Shown: positions 49,303 through 59,417 of the stretch, piece after piece
Numbering within the stretch: the first letter of the stretch is position 1
Layout of the letters: each line of letters begins with the position of its first letter
From: Fasciolopsis buskii
Lineage: Eukaryota; Platyhelminthes; Trematoda; Plagiorchiida; Fasciolidae
NCBI GenBank assembly: GCA_008360955.1
Contig: LUCM01007401.1
Location: forward strand, 15,397-79,396
DNA length: 64,000 nucleotides
Direction of reading: 5' to 3'
Notes under the pieces: generated by a model
Database searches by the model: none
Seen by the model: the letters and a program-made list of their open reading frames with translations, nothing else
What the model was told of the DNA's origin: nothing
Made by a program: the position numbers and the translations under genes

Positions 49303-51255
49303 AACAGGAAAAGTTTTACTTGGACTGTTAATGAATTATTTAAAATCCATCTAGGATCTTTTTCAAATGTATGCAGGAGCCATTCAACTGGATACGCATA
49401 ATGTGGTCACACAGCTGGTGATAAGGTGATTGTGCCACTGGGCATCTGTTGTTACATTCGAAACAGATCGGAGTTCATGGAACAGGGCTACCCAGTTTTC
49501 ATTCCACGCCTGTGAATGCCAGTGTGTTTCATCGTTTTAGATACAGAAAAATAGTAGATGCAAAAACGGACAGTTTGTATTTGGACAAGAATTTGCATCA
49601 CCACACACGGACCATCTTGTCCGGTCTATATGTGGGCATTCATACTACCATCGGTGAGAATGCCGCATGGAACACTGGGAACACTGCGAACTAGCTGGGT
49701 ATATTCTGGATAGACTTGTACGTTTGGCTTTTGATTGCTTTCGATGACTTCAACGGGTTACGAATATTAATTTCGCCTAGATGTGCTCCAGTTATTTTGC
49801 CATCTTACAGCACCGTCTACTCAAGACAGAAGTGAACGGAAGTTTGCGAGACTTTGCAAATGTTCGACCAAGAAAAGGGATCAAGGCAAAATGAGGGTTG
49901 CCAAATCAGGAAGTTGATAGGCCAGTCACAAATAAATACCATAGTGAAGAACATTCGACTGCTACCAGCCCGTAATGAATAAAGTAGTATGCATATATTA
50001 CTGCGTAGCCACTAGTTTGGTGCCATTCGTTCCCTCTGGCCTTAATATCAGACATCGGATAATCCATGATATATACTCTACTTTCACTTATGTCTTTTTG
50101 TTCTTAAAAAGACTAATAGATCCGCTTTCATTGTAATCTCCCAGGGTTCAAATTCTGTTATACCTAGTCAAATAAACCATGCGTTTTACCTATCGTTCTT
50201 TTGTTCTTCGGAAATCTTTTCGTAACATCCAGCTGTGATATATCAACTACCGCCTAGAATGGGATACGTGTACTTTATTGGCCCATTAATAATGCGAAGA
50301 ACAACTCAGTTGAAAGCCATGGGGTCCAGTTGAGTAAATTAGAACATCACTTCAAGTTATGCAAGTAGCTGCGTTTAATTCCGCTCGAGTCACGGTTACC
50401 ATCTACCGTAAACAACAACAGGTTCTAATATGCACATTTTACTGTTTTTTATGAGATTACATAGAATATGAAAACAAGTCGTCTCTTTGATGGGGGAACT
50501 ATATGGACGCTTTGCTTTGAAGCAAGAATACGTTATCGTTTACCTCAGTAATTGGGAACACATTTATCATTTTGGCGAAGCGGTTTGCAGGATGAACATG
50601 AAAGATGTACAAACCAACAGAGTCCCTAGTTTGAATCACGCCCACTTAAGCAAAAGAAAGACCAACCGGTCGGGTGCGACTTGATAAATAGGGTCTATTT
50701 CAATCAGTAGTCATTTTTGTGAATCCTCACCCAGATGTCATGCGGACCCGAAACAGGTATTAAGTGCCAGGAAAACAGTGCAGCCCCTAAACAAGACATT
50801 ATCGTTTGCTAAAAGTTCACGCACACTGCGTTCACAAGGAACAACCTCACACGAAATCTGCATTTGAGAGCTAATCCACTGTGTATGTCTATTCACGTAG
50901 TGATAAAACTTGCTTCCATCAACATTTACCGAATCTGTTCGGTTACTTAGTCACTGCAAAGTTGGGCTGCTTATTATTCTCCGGTGAACCATGATGTCAG
51001 TGCTTCATGCAAAATGTGACCTGGGGGTTTTCCTCAAAATTGGTAGACGGTATTTGTTTGGTTTAGTCCTATTGGCACAGTGGTATTGCTGATACCGTAA
51101 AAACGTTGCCCTAAAATCAATAACATATGCACAGCTATCTGGCACTGATTAGTTCACATTTTATCGTAAGCCAAGTATACAACAACTCAAGTAAGCGATG
51201 AATGGGAATTTCAAAACACAAATAACATTTGTGTGTCATTTCTGTGGCGTAACAG

Positions 51256-51384
51256 GAGCGTGTTCCATCGTGCCTGTAAAAGGGTTCAAAGATCAGAAGC
51301 GGTTTCCAGTTATCCTGACTGATTGCGTAACATTGAATTTGACTAGTCTGGGAACAGATCAGTCGGTCTACATCACTGACACAC
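51256..51384 (+). CDS. Candidate plus-strand exon (unknown protein)
   Basis: Seen: the acceptor GGCGTAACAG precedes 51256 and a consensus GTAAGC donor follows 51384. Only one frame is open between them, phase 1 to 1, reading ACSIVPVKGFKDQKRF, then PVILTDCVTLNLTSL and GTDQSVYITDT. No domain is recognised. It lies in the intron of the minus-strand EGF gene between 58768 and 36888. It is a chance open frame or part of a nested opposite-strand gene. Confidence 0.3.
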
Positions 51385-51488
51385 GTAAGCTTTGGATTAT
51401 AATTGCATGGAACTGAGTCAAAGTTAATGGCAAATAATTAGACAAACTACAAGTTTCGACATGTAAGATTCACTGTGAATCTATCCAG

Positions 51489-51660
51489 GTGCAGGAGGCG
51501 GAAGGGAGTCGACTGGAAAGAGAAGTGCAGAAATTCGACGCCACAAGTATACATTATGTGAAGTTTTCTACCCTAGAATTAAGCGGCACATTGTTTTCTC
51601 TCGTCATTCTGACTGAAGAAGAACCAACATCTTGGCAAATCCGCGAGTACAAAAACAAAG
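51489..51660 (+). CDS. Candidate plus-strand exon (unknown protein)
   Basis: Seen: the acceptor CTATCCAG precedes 51489 and the donor AAAG/GTGATT follows 51660. The frame reads VQEAEGSRLEREVQKF, then YVKFSTLELSGTLFSLV and ILTEEEPTSWQIREYKNK. The first part is charged and coiled-coil-like, followed by alternating hydrophobics. It ends in phase 1 and joins 52315 cleanly as Val. Joining back to 51384 needs the weaker acceptor before 51505 (GCGGAAG), because the 51489 border is phase 0. Function unknown. Confidence 0.33.
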
Positions 51661-51786
51661 GTGATTTACTAGTCAATAGTAAACTATGTCATATAATCAA
51701 TCTCGATAAGCTCAACTAAAATCATTTGTGGTTTGGATCATAGGCGAAGTTATTTTATTGTATCGCTATAGATGTTGGCTACTTAC

Positions 51787-51918
51787 TCGGCATCTCCAAA
51801 TGATCTTGTTGTGGTTGCGTATAAATCGGATCGTCCATAATTTGATAGGGTGATTGACTTCTCATGGCTGGAAATGCATACATGTCCGGGAACGGGGTTT
51901 GCACAAATGGGATCATTT
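51787..51918 (-). CDS. Pro/Met/Gln-rich linker exon, probably of the fibrillin-like gene
   Basis: Seen: one of the best acceptors in the window (long T-rich tract ending ATTTTAG) precedes 51918 and a GTAAGT donor follows 51787. The 132 bases are open in phase 1 to 1 and read MIPFVQTPFPDMYAFPAM, RSQSPYQIMDDPIY, TQPQQDHLEMP. There is no cysteine and no recognised domain; the composition suggests an extended linker. Known: fibrillins carry cysteine-poor, proline-rich stretches between EGF and TB modules. Inference: strand, phase and position between EGF exons place it in the same transcript. Joining it upstream gives Gln and downstream to 37064 gives Ile, both legal. It could instead belong to an unrelated minus-strand gene. 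Confidence 0.6.
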
Positions 51919-52314
51919 CTAAAATGGTTGCAAACAGAAAATAGAACAAATCAAAATTTGGCTGGCATTTTCCCGTAAAGCAGCAGATGTTCGCCTGGGC
52001 TAGACTGAAATGGCAGACTTTTGTGACTGGGAAGCAAGTACACGGCTTGCAGAACCACATCACGAAGTACCCTGGAAAGGTCGAATGCTCCTTCCATTGA
52101 AACTATTGCTTTCTGATTAATAAAAATATACGCCCTACCCATAAGCTCAACTTCATAGTTACGCTTACGAAACATTCACTTGGTCAGACCCTGTCCGACT
52201 GTTGTCGGCCCGGTCTATCAGAGAGCCTGATTTTGTGAATGGTTTTGCGGCCATATAAAAATATTTAACGGGACAATATTTAAAATGTTGTCAATTTCAA
52301 AATACCTCTAACAG

Positions 52315-52514
52315 TATTCTCGGAAAAATTCCTAACACGATTGAAATCTGTAACACCAAAAGAACTAGAATGGTCATCACCTAAAATATCCCCGGTTTTT
52401 GAAGTTATTGACGAATCAGGCTTCTTGGAATTTCCTGGGACTGTTTTGTTTGACGGCGTCGCAGCTTGTTTGGACGTCCAGAAAATGAATCTCCTTACTT
52501 TCGACTCAGGACGT
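52315..52514 (+). CDS. Candidate plus-strand exon (unknown protein)
   Basis: Seen: the acceptor ACCTCTAACAG precedes 52315, entering in phase 1. The frame is open past 52514 and reads FSEKFLTRLKSVTPKELEW, then SPVFEVIDESGFLEFPG, then TVLFDGVAACLDVQKMNLL. The donor is weak (GTGTAC after 52512 or GTACGC after 52514). The junction codon with 51660 is Val. The composition looks like a globular domain but I cannot name it. The minus-strand linker exon 51787-51918 lies inside the intron this would define. Confidence 0.33.
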
Positions 52515-54661
52515 GTACGCGCATGCGAATTCCTTTAGAACATCACGGTTTCGCACTATTTCACGAATGCGGATGTTTGTGAATGGTGAGCACTAGCAAT
52601 TCTGGTCGTTTGATTTTTACAACTAAATCGCTGCAAGCGACAATCTTCTTCAGTCTGAATAAAAAATACTTCGAGCTTTATCTTTACTAAAATACATTGA
52701 CCGTTAAATGCTGCAATTGAGCGTGCCTTTATCCAAGCTTTTATACAGTTACGAGATCCGTTAACCTCCTTTCGGTTCTATTTTGCAATGAAAACCCATC
52801 TAAGGATGCTAGTTAATCGATGTTTCGAAAATGATACTAGTCTGTTTTTCCTGAATAATGCATGTTTATCTCAAGCAATATTCTGTCCACTCAGTCCAAA
52901 AAAAACAAAAAGAGACCGAAAGAAATATATCTGAAAAATTAGTTTCAATTTTATGGAATTTAAGTACTTTTTGCACACGTGTACGTACAGATGACATATA
53001 TCGTTGTCTGGTCGTCTGATGAGGGTAGTCAGATTTCGGAGCACTTGATACACATACGAGCAATCGGTGACGTCAAGAACACCGGGACTAACAAAGATAG
53101 TATGATATGTGATTGCATACACTGACTTTTCCTTATACGGACACATGTTTAACAAGTAGCTTCCCATGTGTTCCCGCCGCTTTCTTTTACAATCCACACA
53201 GTGAAAGCCGTTCATCCTAAATTGCCATCTGGATAAACTAGCCGGATGGACATTGACCACAGGTGAAATTGCTGGTTTAAGTTGCAAACAATCGGAGAGG
53301 GGTTTCTACATGGACGCATCCTTCTTGAAGCAATCTGTCAACCAGGTTATATAGATCCTTATTGCAAAGCAATAACACTGCTTCCGTAGAAGTGTAAAGT
53401 TAGGATGGAAGAAAGGATTCCGTAGGTTTGTGTCACTGGCTACAAATAGGAGAAGAAATATCTTCTGTCTTTGCTTGCTTTCAGTGGATTACAATGTGGT
53501 CTTCTGCTTACCGCAAGATTCGGCTTCAGTCCAAATCTTCAACCTTTAGATAGCTCAACGACTGCTAGTCTACTTCGTGAAATTCATGTATATTCCTAGG
53601 AAACAGGATAATAGCATGGTGATCCCACTACGGTGGAAGCAAATGTATCATTCTGGAATGGCGAGTCGGAAAGTAACAGTATACACTCATCCGTACTCAT
53701 AATTCAAATATTGCCGGCCTATCTCTAGCGTCCTGATATGGGCTGCAATTTTGCTTTCAAATGCAATGTCCACATTCTGACAGATTACATGGAATAGCGA
53801 CAAAACTGAAGGTTTGTAGCTTCAGCTGACAATTTGTTGCACAATGCCACGTAAGCTTGAAGTAAAATGCAGTTAAATGAAACAGTCAGGTCGCAAGTTA
53901 GCTGCTGGTTAAAATGCATCAGGTAATTTGAGGTGGAAAAGCTTTTCCCAAATGGGCAGAATTCAGTAACCATCAGAACACCCGGAAAGTGTCAACAGTT
54001 TGATTGGTTGGGGAGGGGAAATTCGAGGTAAAATAATGCATGTCATCGAGTTTGAAATCATTTTCTAGTGATCTGCGTTACCCGGCACCATCATCCTAAA
54101 TACGAGCCATCTGCGGATTGGGATGCCTGTCGATCGAACGCCATACGCCAGAACAGTGAGGTGCTATGTAGGCCCATTTTCCGGAGAGCAGGTGTGAAGT
54201 TATGTCTGATTCAGTCAATTACGCGCATAAACGCATACGCACGAAAATGTCCAATCAAATGACAATGGATCTACTTTCCCACACTCAGGCGAACATGCAT
54301 CCGCAAACGTATTCCCACACGCATGCAAAAGACATTATTTTAATTATACACAAATTCGGACAGAACATCCTATAAGATCCTGATGACTAGGTGCACACAA
54401 ACAATAAAAGTGGACGGAAAATTTGTAATTTGTGCAAAATTTGCCGTGCCACCTGAAAAGGCAGCTAAAACCATCTTCTAAAAAACCATTCAAGACAAAT
54501 GTATCTGCCGCCTAACCGTTGCCGTCGTTACATGCTTACAGGCAAATACTTTGGTGAAGACATTAACTAACCGACAAAATGCTGATATGTAACACAAAAT
54601 CAGATCCAGCATGCTTTTCCGGCACATGTATCAGCTTCTGCCAGAGAAAGAGAACTGTTTT

Positions 54662-54765
54662 GATTGTAAAACTTGTCTTGAGAAAGGCTACCTACGCTAG
54701 TCGAAAGGTTGGCGTATTACATCTACCAACAGCGCTGTGTTATTAACACTATATCATTCACAATT
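54662..54765 (+). mobile_element. PT family copy 6, single arm
   Basis: Seen: runs GATTGTAAAACTTGTC, GAGAAAGGCTACC, GTCGAAAGGTTGGCG and CTGTGTTATTAACAC to CATTCACAATT. The flanking 11-base duplication AGAACTGTTTT is at 54651-54661 and 54766-54776. In the 3'-end orientation this is a 5'-truncated copy. Confidence 0.83.
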
Positions 54766-56435
54766 AGAACTGTTTTATATCCCTTTTTAACTCGGGAGAT
54801 AGTTTACGATTTCGGACCTCATTCAGAATCACTGGGGTGATATCAAAATATTCCTTGATTTTTATTTCATTTTGAAGGATCGCTTTCAGAGATCTTAAAA
54901 AAGACAGACATCTCGATTGGATACGTCTGCAGGCGCAAACCTCAAAATGCGCTGGCTACTTGTGTGATAGGCAAAGTTGGATGGCTGAGGTGCGCTCATT
55001 GTTAAAAGAAAAAGGGGTTACTATTTGCAACATCCCACCAGAGCGAAGTTACTACGAAAACCGCACAACACAGAAATAATACATATATGTGAGGAAGTTG
55101 CAACTAACTATTTTGTGATACGTTAATCAAGTTTTCTTATCGGCTGTTCAAGACCATATTATTTGCGTTTTTTTCTGTCCCAGTCAGCACAGTATCTAAT
55201 GCTGCCGTCCGCACGTCGACATTCACGAATCGTCGTTCTTTGTCCGACCGAGAAATGATTATCGACTTAAGTAAGAACCCCAAAGTTTAAGGTTCCTTTC
55301 CGACTTTGCACATGGATGTCGAGCGGGTAGAATGCTCAAGAACCATGTTCAATCACCGTTCTAAAATGCCTAACGAATACGAACAATAGAAAACAAGAAA
55401 TCACCCTAATCGACTGCATGACATTTTACCATGCAAATCATTTGAAGCGGGTCATTATCAGTGAAAGAACTAGTCGTGTTTCCAGTGGTAAAATTTCTGT
55501 AACAGTATTAATTTCGATAAAACCACTTCATCGGTTCATTTGGAATGCTGTAGCAAGCCTTGAAGCATTGGCCTCACTTAGAATTTGGCTCGAAGAAAAA
55601 TTGGATGACAACACAAGAGAATGTATACCAGCCCATGAGTCTGGAAATACTGAGCACCACACACAACAAAAATAAAAATAAAAAACTTGCAAAGATGACA
55701 ATTTCATACATTGCATATTTTCATATTAAAATCGGGTGTTCCACTGCATAGGTAATTCGACAGAGGATTGCCGGATACGCCTAACTGATGAGCAGCAGTA
55801 GGTTCGAAGCCCGTCATGTGCTTCCGAGAATCTTTGCTTACTCATGTGTATGCTGATGATTGAATACATATATATATCAGTGTGGGCATTCATCCCATAC
55901 TTAAATCTGCACTTCGATGGATGGCATAATCCACGAATATACCAGATTATATCAAAATTACTGATACATTTCACGCACCCTCCTATTAACAAATAACTCA
56001 CGAGACCAAGCTGTTTTTTGATTGCGACAAATCTCTCATTTGTCAGTAAGTTGGTTGCTTAGTGACAGTACATCGACTCTAACCGTCGGTCAACAGTAGG
56101 GACTGTTTTAAACAACAGGTCTGCAAATTTGTTTGCCCACGTCTGGAGAAGTCTCCGTTGATCTGGGATGCCAGCTAACTAGCCCTGTGGACATCGTCAC
56201 CACCTAATGAAATTCGAACGGTGAACACGTATTAATAGGGAGTTCTTCAACCCATTAATATTGGCGGTCTTCAAGGAATGGAAGTAATAAAATGTATTTT
56301 CCCTCATAAAGGCGTGCTCGAAATAGATCATAAATGCACTGCAGTAGGACATGTTAAATCATCGAAAGTGCAAAAATCATCAGGCTGCGCCTTATATTCT
56401 TAGTCATTCTATCTTTGCTATGTTTGCTGAATTTT

Positions 56436-56460
56436 CTATATATATGTACATATATGTGTA
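56436..56460. repeat. TATA/GTAC microsatellite
   Basis: Interrupted TATATATGTACATATATG units. Confidence 0.8.
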
Positions 56461-56585
56461 CATAATTTGCAAGTAGTATCTGAATGAATGAACGAAATTT
56501 CCTCGGGAATCACACTGTCGGTCTTTGGACTCTTCAAAGAAGAGCTTTCATGCACAGTCCTTGAGCGAAAAATTAGATTCTGGTG

Positions 56586-56612
56586 TGATATATATTTATA
56601 TATATATATATG
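56586..56612. repeat. (TA)n microsatellite
   Basis: Interrupted TATATATTTATATATATA units. Confidence 0.85.
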
Positions 56613-57087
56613 TATACATATGCTTTTATTTAATGGATGATCGGATCCGTCAGCCTTTTGACATTTCATAAGGGCAGAACCATCAATAGTGAGCTCTCCC
56701 CCCGCTGGTTGGAACGAAAAGCAATTTACTGGCTTCCAGCGCACGCGTTGTTGGGTTTTAGAAATGAGAAACCTATATCTCACGCACTTTCAAAACTGCA
56801 ATTAGTTGTGTATCGTTGAGTAATGACAAGGGCTTTCGACTTTCTCAATGACACGGTCAAGTCAAAAGCACCAACATCCTTATGCTTTTAACATGATGAC
56901 AACAATCGCTAATGTGTATTCCAATGGTCACGAGAGTTTTTCATTTACTTATTGGGCATGCTACGGAAAATTAAACTAATTCAAGAGTGCCTAGTCCAGA
57001 CTAAACAAAAGCTCCACTGGATGATATTTTGTGATGCAATATTTCTCGGTGACTAGGGCTAAAACTTCTGTTTTCTTCTCTTTCGAG

Positions 57088-57267
57088 GGCCTGACAAAAG
57101 CTCTTTTAACCAATGTTGGAACTAGTTCAAATTTTCATTCCTCTGGTGGACAATACAATATGATAATTTTCACAATGGGTAGACGGCATTTGGCACTCGT
57201 GGCAGTTAGTGAAGTTTCGGCATTCAATAAGGAATACACGCTGAGATATGAGAGCAGACCGAACAAC
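57088..57267 (+). CDS. Candidate plus-strand exon with strong splice sites (unknown protein)
   Basis: Seen: a pyrimidine-rich acceptor (TTCTTCTCTTTCGAG) precedes 57088 and a perfect GTAAGT donor follows 57267. The exon is exactly 60 codons, phase 0 to 0. The peptide reads GLTKALLTNVGTSSNF, then GGQYNMIIFTMGRRHLALV and VSAFNKEYTLRYESRPNN, with beta-strand-like alternation. No family recognised. It lies in the intron between EGF exon 3 and the linker exon of the minus-strand gene. It may continue the plus-strand blocks at 51.2-52.5 kb, since the 52514 border is also phase 0. Confidence 0.42.
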
Positions 57268-58767
57268 GTAAGTGACAATGATTACTCCTCAGCCTGGAAC
57301 AGATATCCTCCTTCTCACTAGAAGCAGCATACTAGTATAGGGATGGTTAGACAGAAGAATACCGTGTACGCATACCGCAAGGGTGACAATAACCACGAAA
57401 CTGGTCGTGTGCCGCCGGGTAACTTCTGCTCATCCGTTCATATGCGAAACATGCTACTGAGAAGAAAAAAATTTCATGCTTGTACAGATCTTTTGAACCT
57501 TTCAGTGTGTGATAAGCCAAGGCATCGCTGGTTAGAAAAGTCACCAAGCGTGTCACCAAGAAATTATGTACCGAATGAAAAAAAGCTGAATGCTGTAAAA
57601 ATGATCGTGTAAAGATCGCATTGATTTTTTTTCATTTATGCACACGAAAAGGTTTTACAAATCTGATTATGTGTAGGCAACTGATGCACGCGTTTTTGCC
57701 TAACTGGCTAGACTACTGACTGCTTTTATGCCTGTACATTGAGGAGCATTGAGATGCATGAATAATTCACAGTTGAGCTAATCTCATTTGGTGATAATCA
57801 AGTGGAGCTTTTTGTTTGAACTTATCGACTGTCGGAAAAGCCGTATATTCCTAGAACTTACTATGCCTCCCTTCATTTTTTCACACTCGGCAACGGCTCT
57901 TAGAAAAACTGCGCAACGATGAAAGAGTGAAATCTCGGGGAACACAGTCTATCACTCAAAGCACGCAATCGCATGGACAGGTCGCTGAAGCGTAGAATTT
58001 GTCATGCGAACTCTACGTGCAACGCAGCGGACACTGGTCATTGCTCCTACGCTAGAACAGAGCTCATAAGCTCGTCAAATTGACCTTTGATTCTGTACTT
58101 TCATATTGTCATCAGATGACCACTTTTAAGTGATCGACATCTAGATGCTTGACAAAAACTGACGAAGTAGAAAAATGTCTTTTATCTGGCCCGTTCATAA
58201 AAATGTTTGATTTCAACACTTCTGGCCGGAAACCCAGAAATGTTTTTGTTTGATTCATCTATTTAACTTTTTGTTCTTCTCGATATAATTTTAATATATT
58301 AGCCAAACAATGCCGACTCGCGTCCTCCCCGGTTACAAATAACTAAAGGCCAAAAATCACTCCTATTTTGTCTGTCCATAGTTGATCGAATGCTCCGTCT
58401 ACTGTTCTTGATATAGTTGACCTAACACATGTAAACGACGTCACAAACTGTCTGGCTAACGAATTCACCGAGAACAGGTGCAAATGTATAAACGGGGGAA
58501 TAAAACGAAGCGCGCCGAACGCATTCTTGGCGGCAGATGATGAAGTTTGAAAAAAAACCTTCCACTAAACATTAGGATTTTGAAATCGTCCGATTTTGCA
58601 GATTCAATGACGTGAACGGATCAAAAAAAGTAGGAAATGAGAATACGTGGTCACCTATTATGTAGTCTGGGAGCAAACAACACATTTCAGTTACGGGCAT
58701 ATACACCTCGAGGCACGCATGCCTACTTCCCGAAATCAGAGAAGTCAGACATTCAGGCGCAACTCAC

Positions 58768-58899
58768 GGACACAACTTTGACGGTCGTAGGACGGAGTGT
58801 AGCCCGGATTACAGCGACAGTAGTATTCGCGCCCCATCGAGACACATTCACCGTTCTGGCATAACTGTCCTCGGTGCACAGCACAAATGTCAATTTTGT
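58768..58899 (-). CDS. EGF-like exon 3 of the fibrillin-like gene
   Basis: Seen: the acceptor is a T/C-rich tract ending GAACAG before 58899 and the donor is GTGAGT after 58768; 132 bases, phase 1 to 1. The peptide is KIDICAVHRGQLC, QNGECVSMGREYYCRC, NPGYTPSYDRQSCV, a complete six-cysteine EGF domain. Loop lengths match exon 2 closely (ENGVC against QNGEC, ECICDEGF against YCRCNPGY, DRKTC against DRQSC), so the two probably arose by exon duplication. The last base C joins the AA of the exon at 51918 as glutamine, so no stop is made. A plus-strand open frame at 58637-58864 overlaps this exon and is its shadow. Confidence 0.87.
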
Positions 58900-59274
58900 C
58901 TGTTCGTCGTTGAACCAAGGAAAAAGGCATTTGCGAGTGTTGTTATACGCGAACAATCACAAGGACTAGGATGATCAGTACAATCAGTTACTGTTTGATG
59001 AGCAGACACGGCAAATTTATGCATGTCAGTTTACACGTGCGATAGGCTGTTTTCTGTTTCGAACACGGAAACTGTTATGGGGCAAGGCTCCATAAGATAA
59101 TAGTGAAACAAACGCCTTATAAACAATAACTGTCTTGAATCATTAGATCTTACAGAAAAATACACATGCAAAACAATTAATACGAGCTTAAATTAGATTA
59201 AAACAGGTTTCTTTTTGCTTCGATCAAATATCCTCCGTCGCTCACTCTCAACCTACAAACCCAGGGTCCCTCTG

Positions 59275-59417
59275 TCAGTCTGGCACCTGGGAATAACGAG
59301 ACTCTAGTTTCGCCCTTATCGGAAGTCACCACCGGTGCATATCCAACATTGCACCCGGGGTTTGAACTCGAGCCCTTTCGCACCTAAGGAATGTTACCAC
59401 CATGCTGTCAAGCCCCG
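59275..59417 (-). mobile_element. SINE family C (SM-alpha-like), copy 2, with hammerhead core
   Basis: Seen on minus: a head with CATGGTGGTAAC and the B box GAGTTCAAACCCC, then GGATATGCACC, GTGGTGA, CTTCCGATAAGG, GCGAAAC, TAGAGTC. The layout is the same as copy 1. The GAAA box is intact. The catalytic box reads GUGGUGA, so C3 and A6 are changed. Confidence 0.62.
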
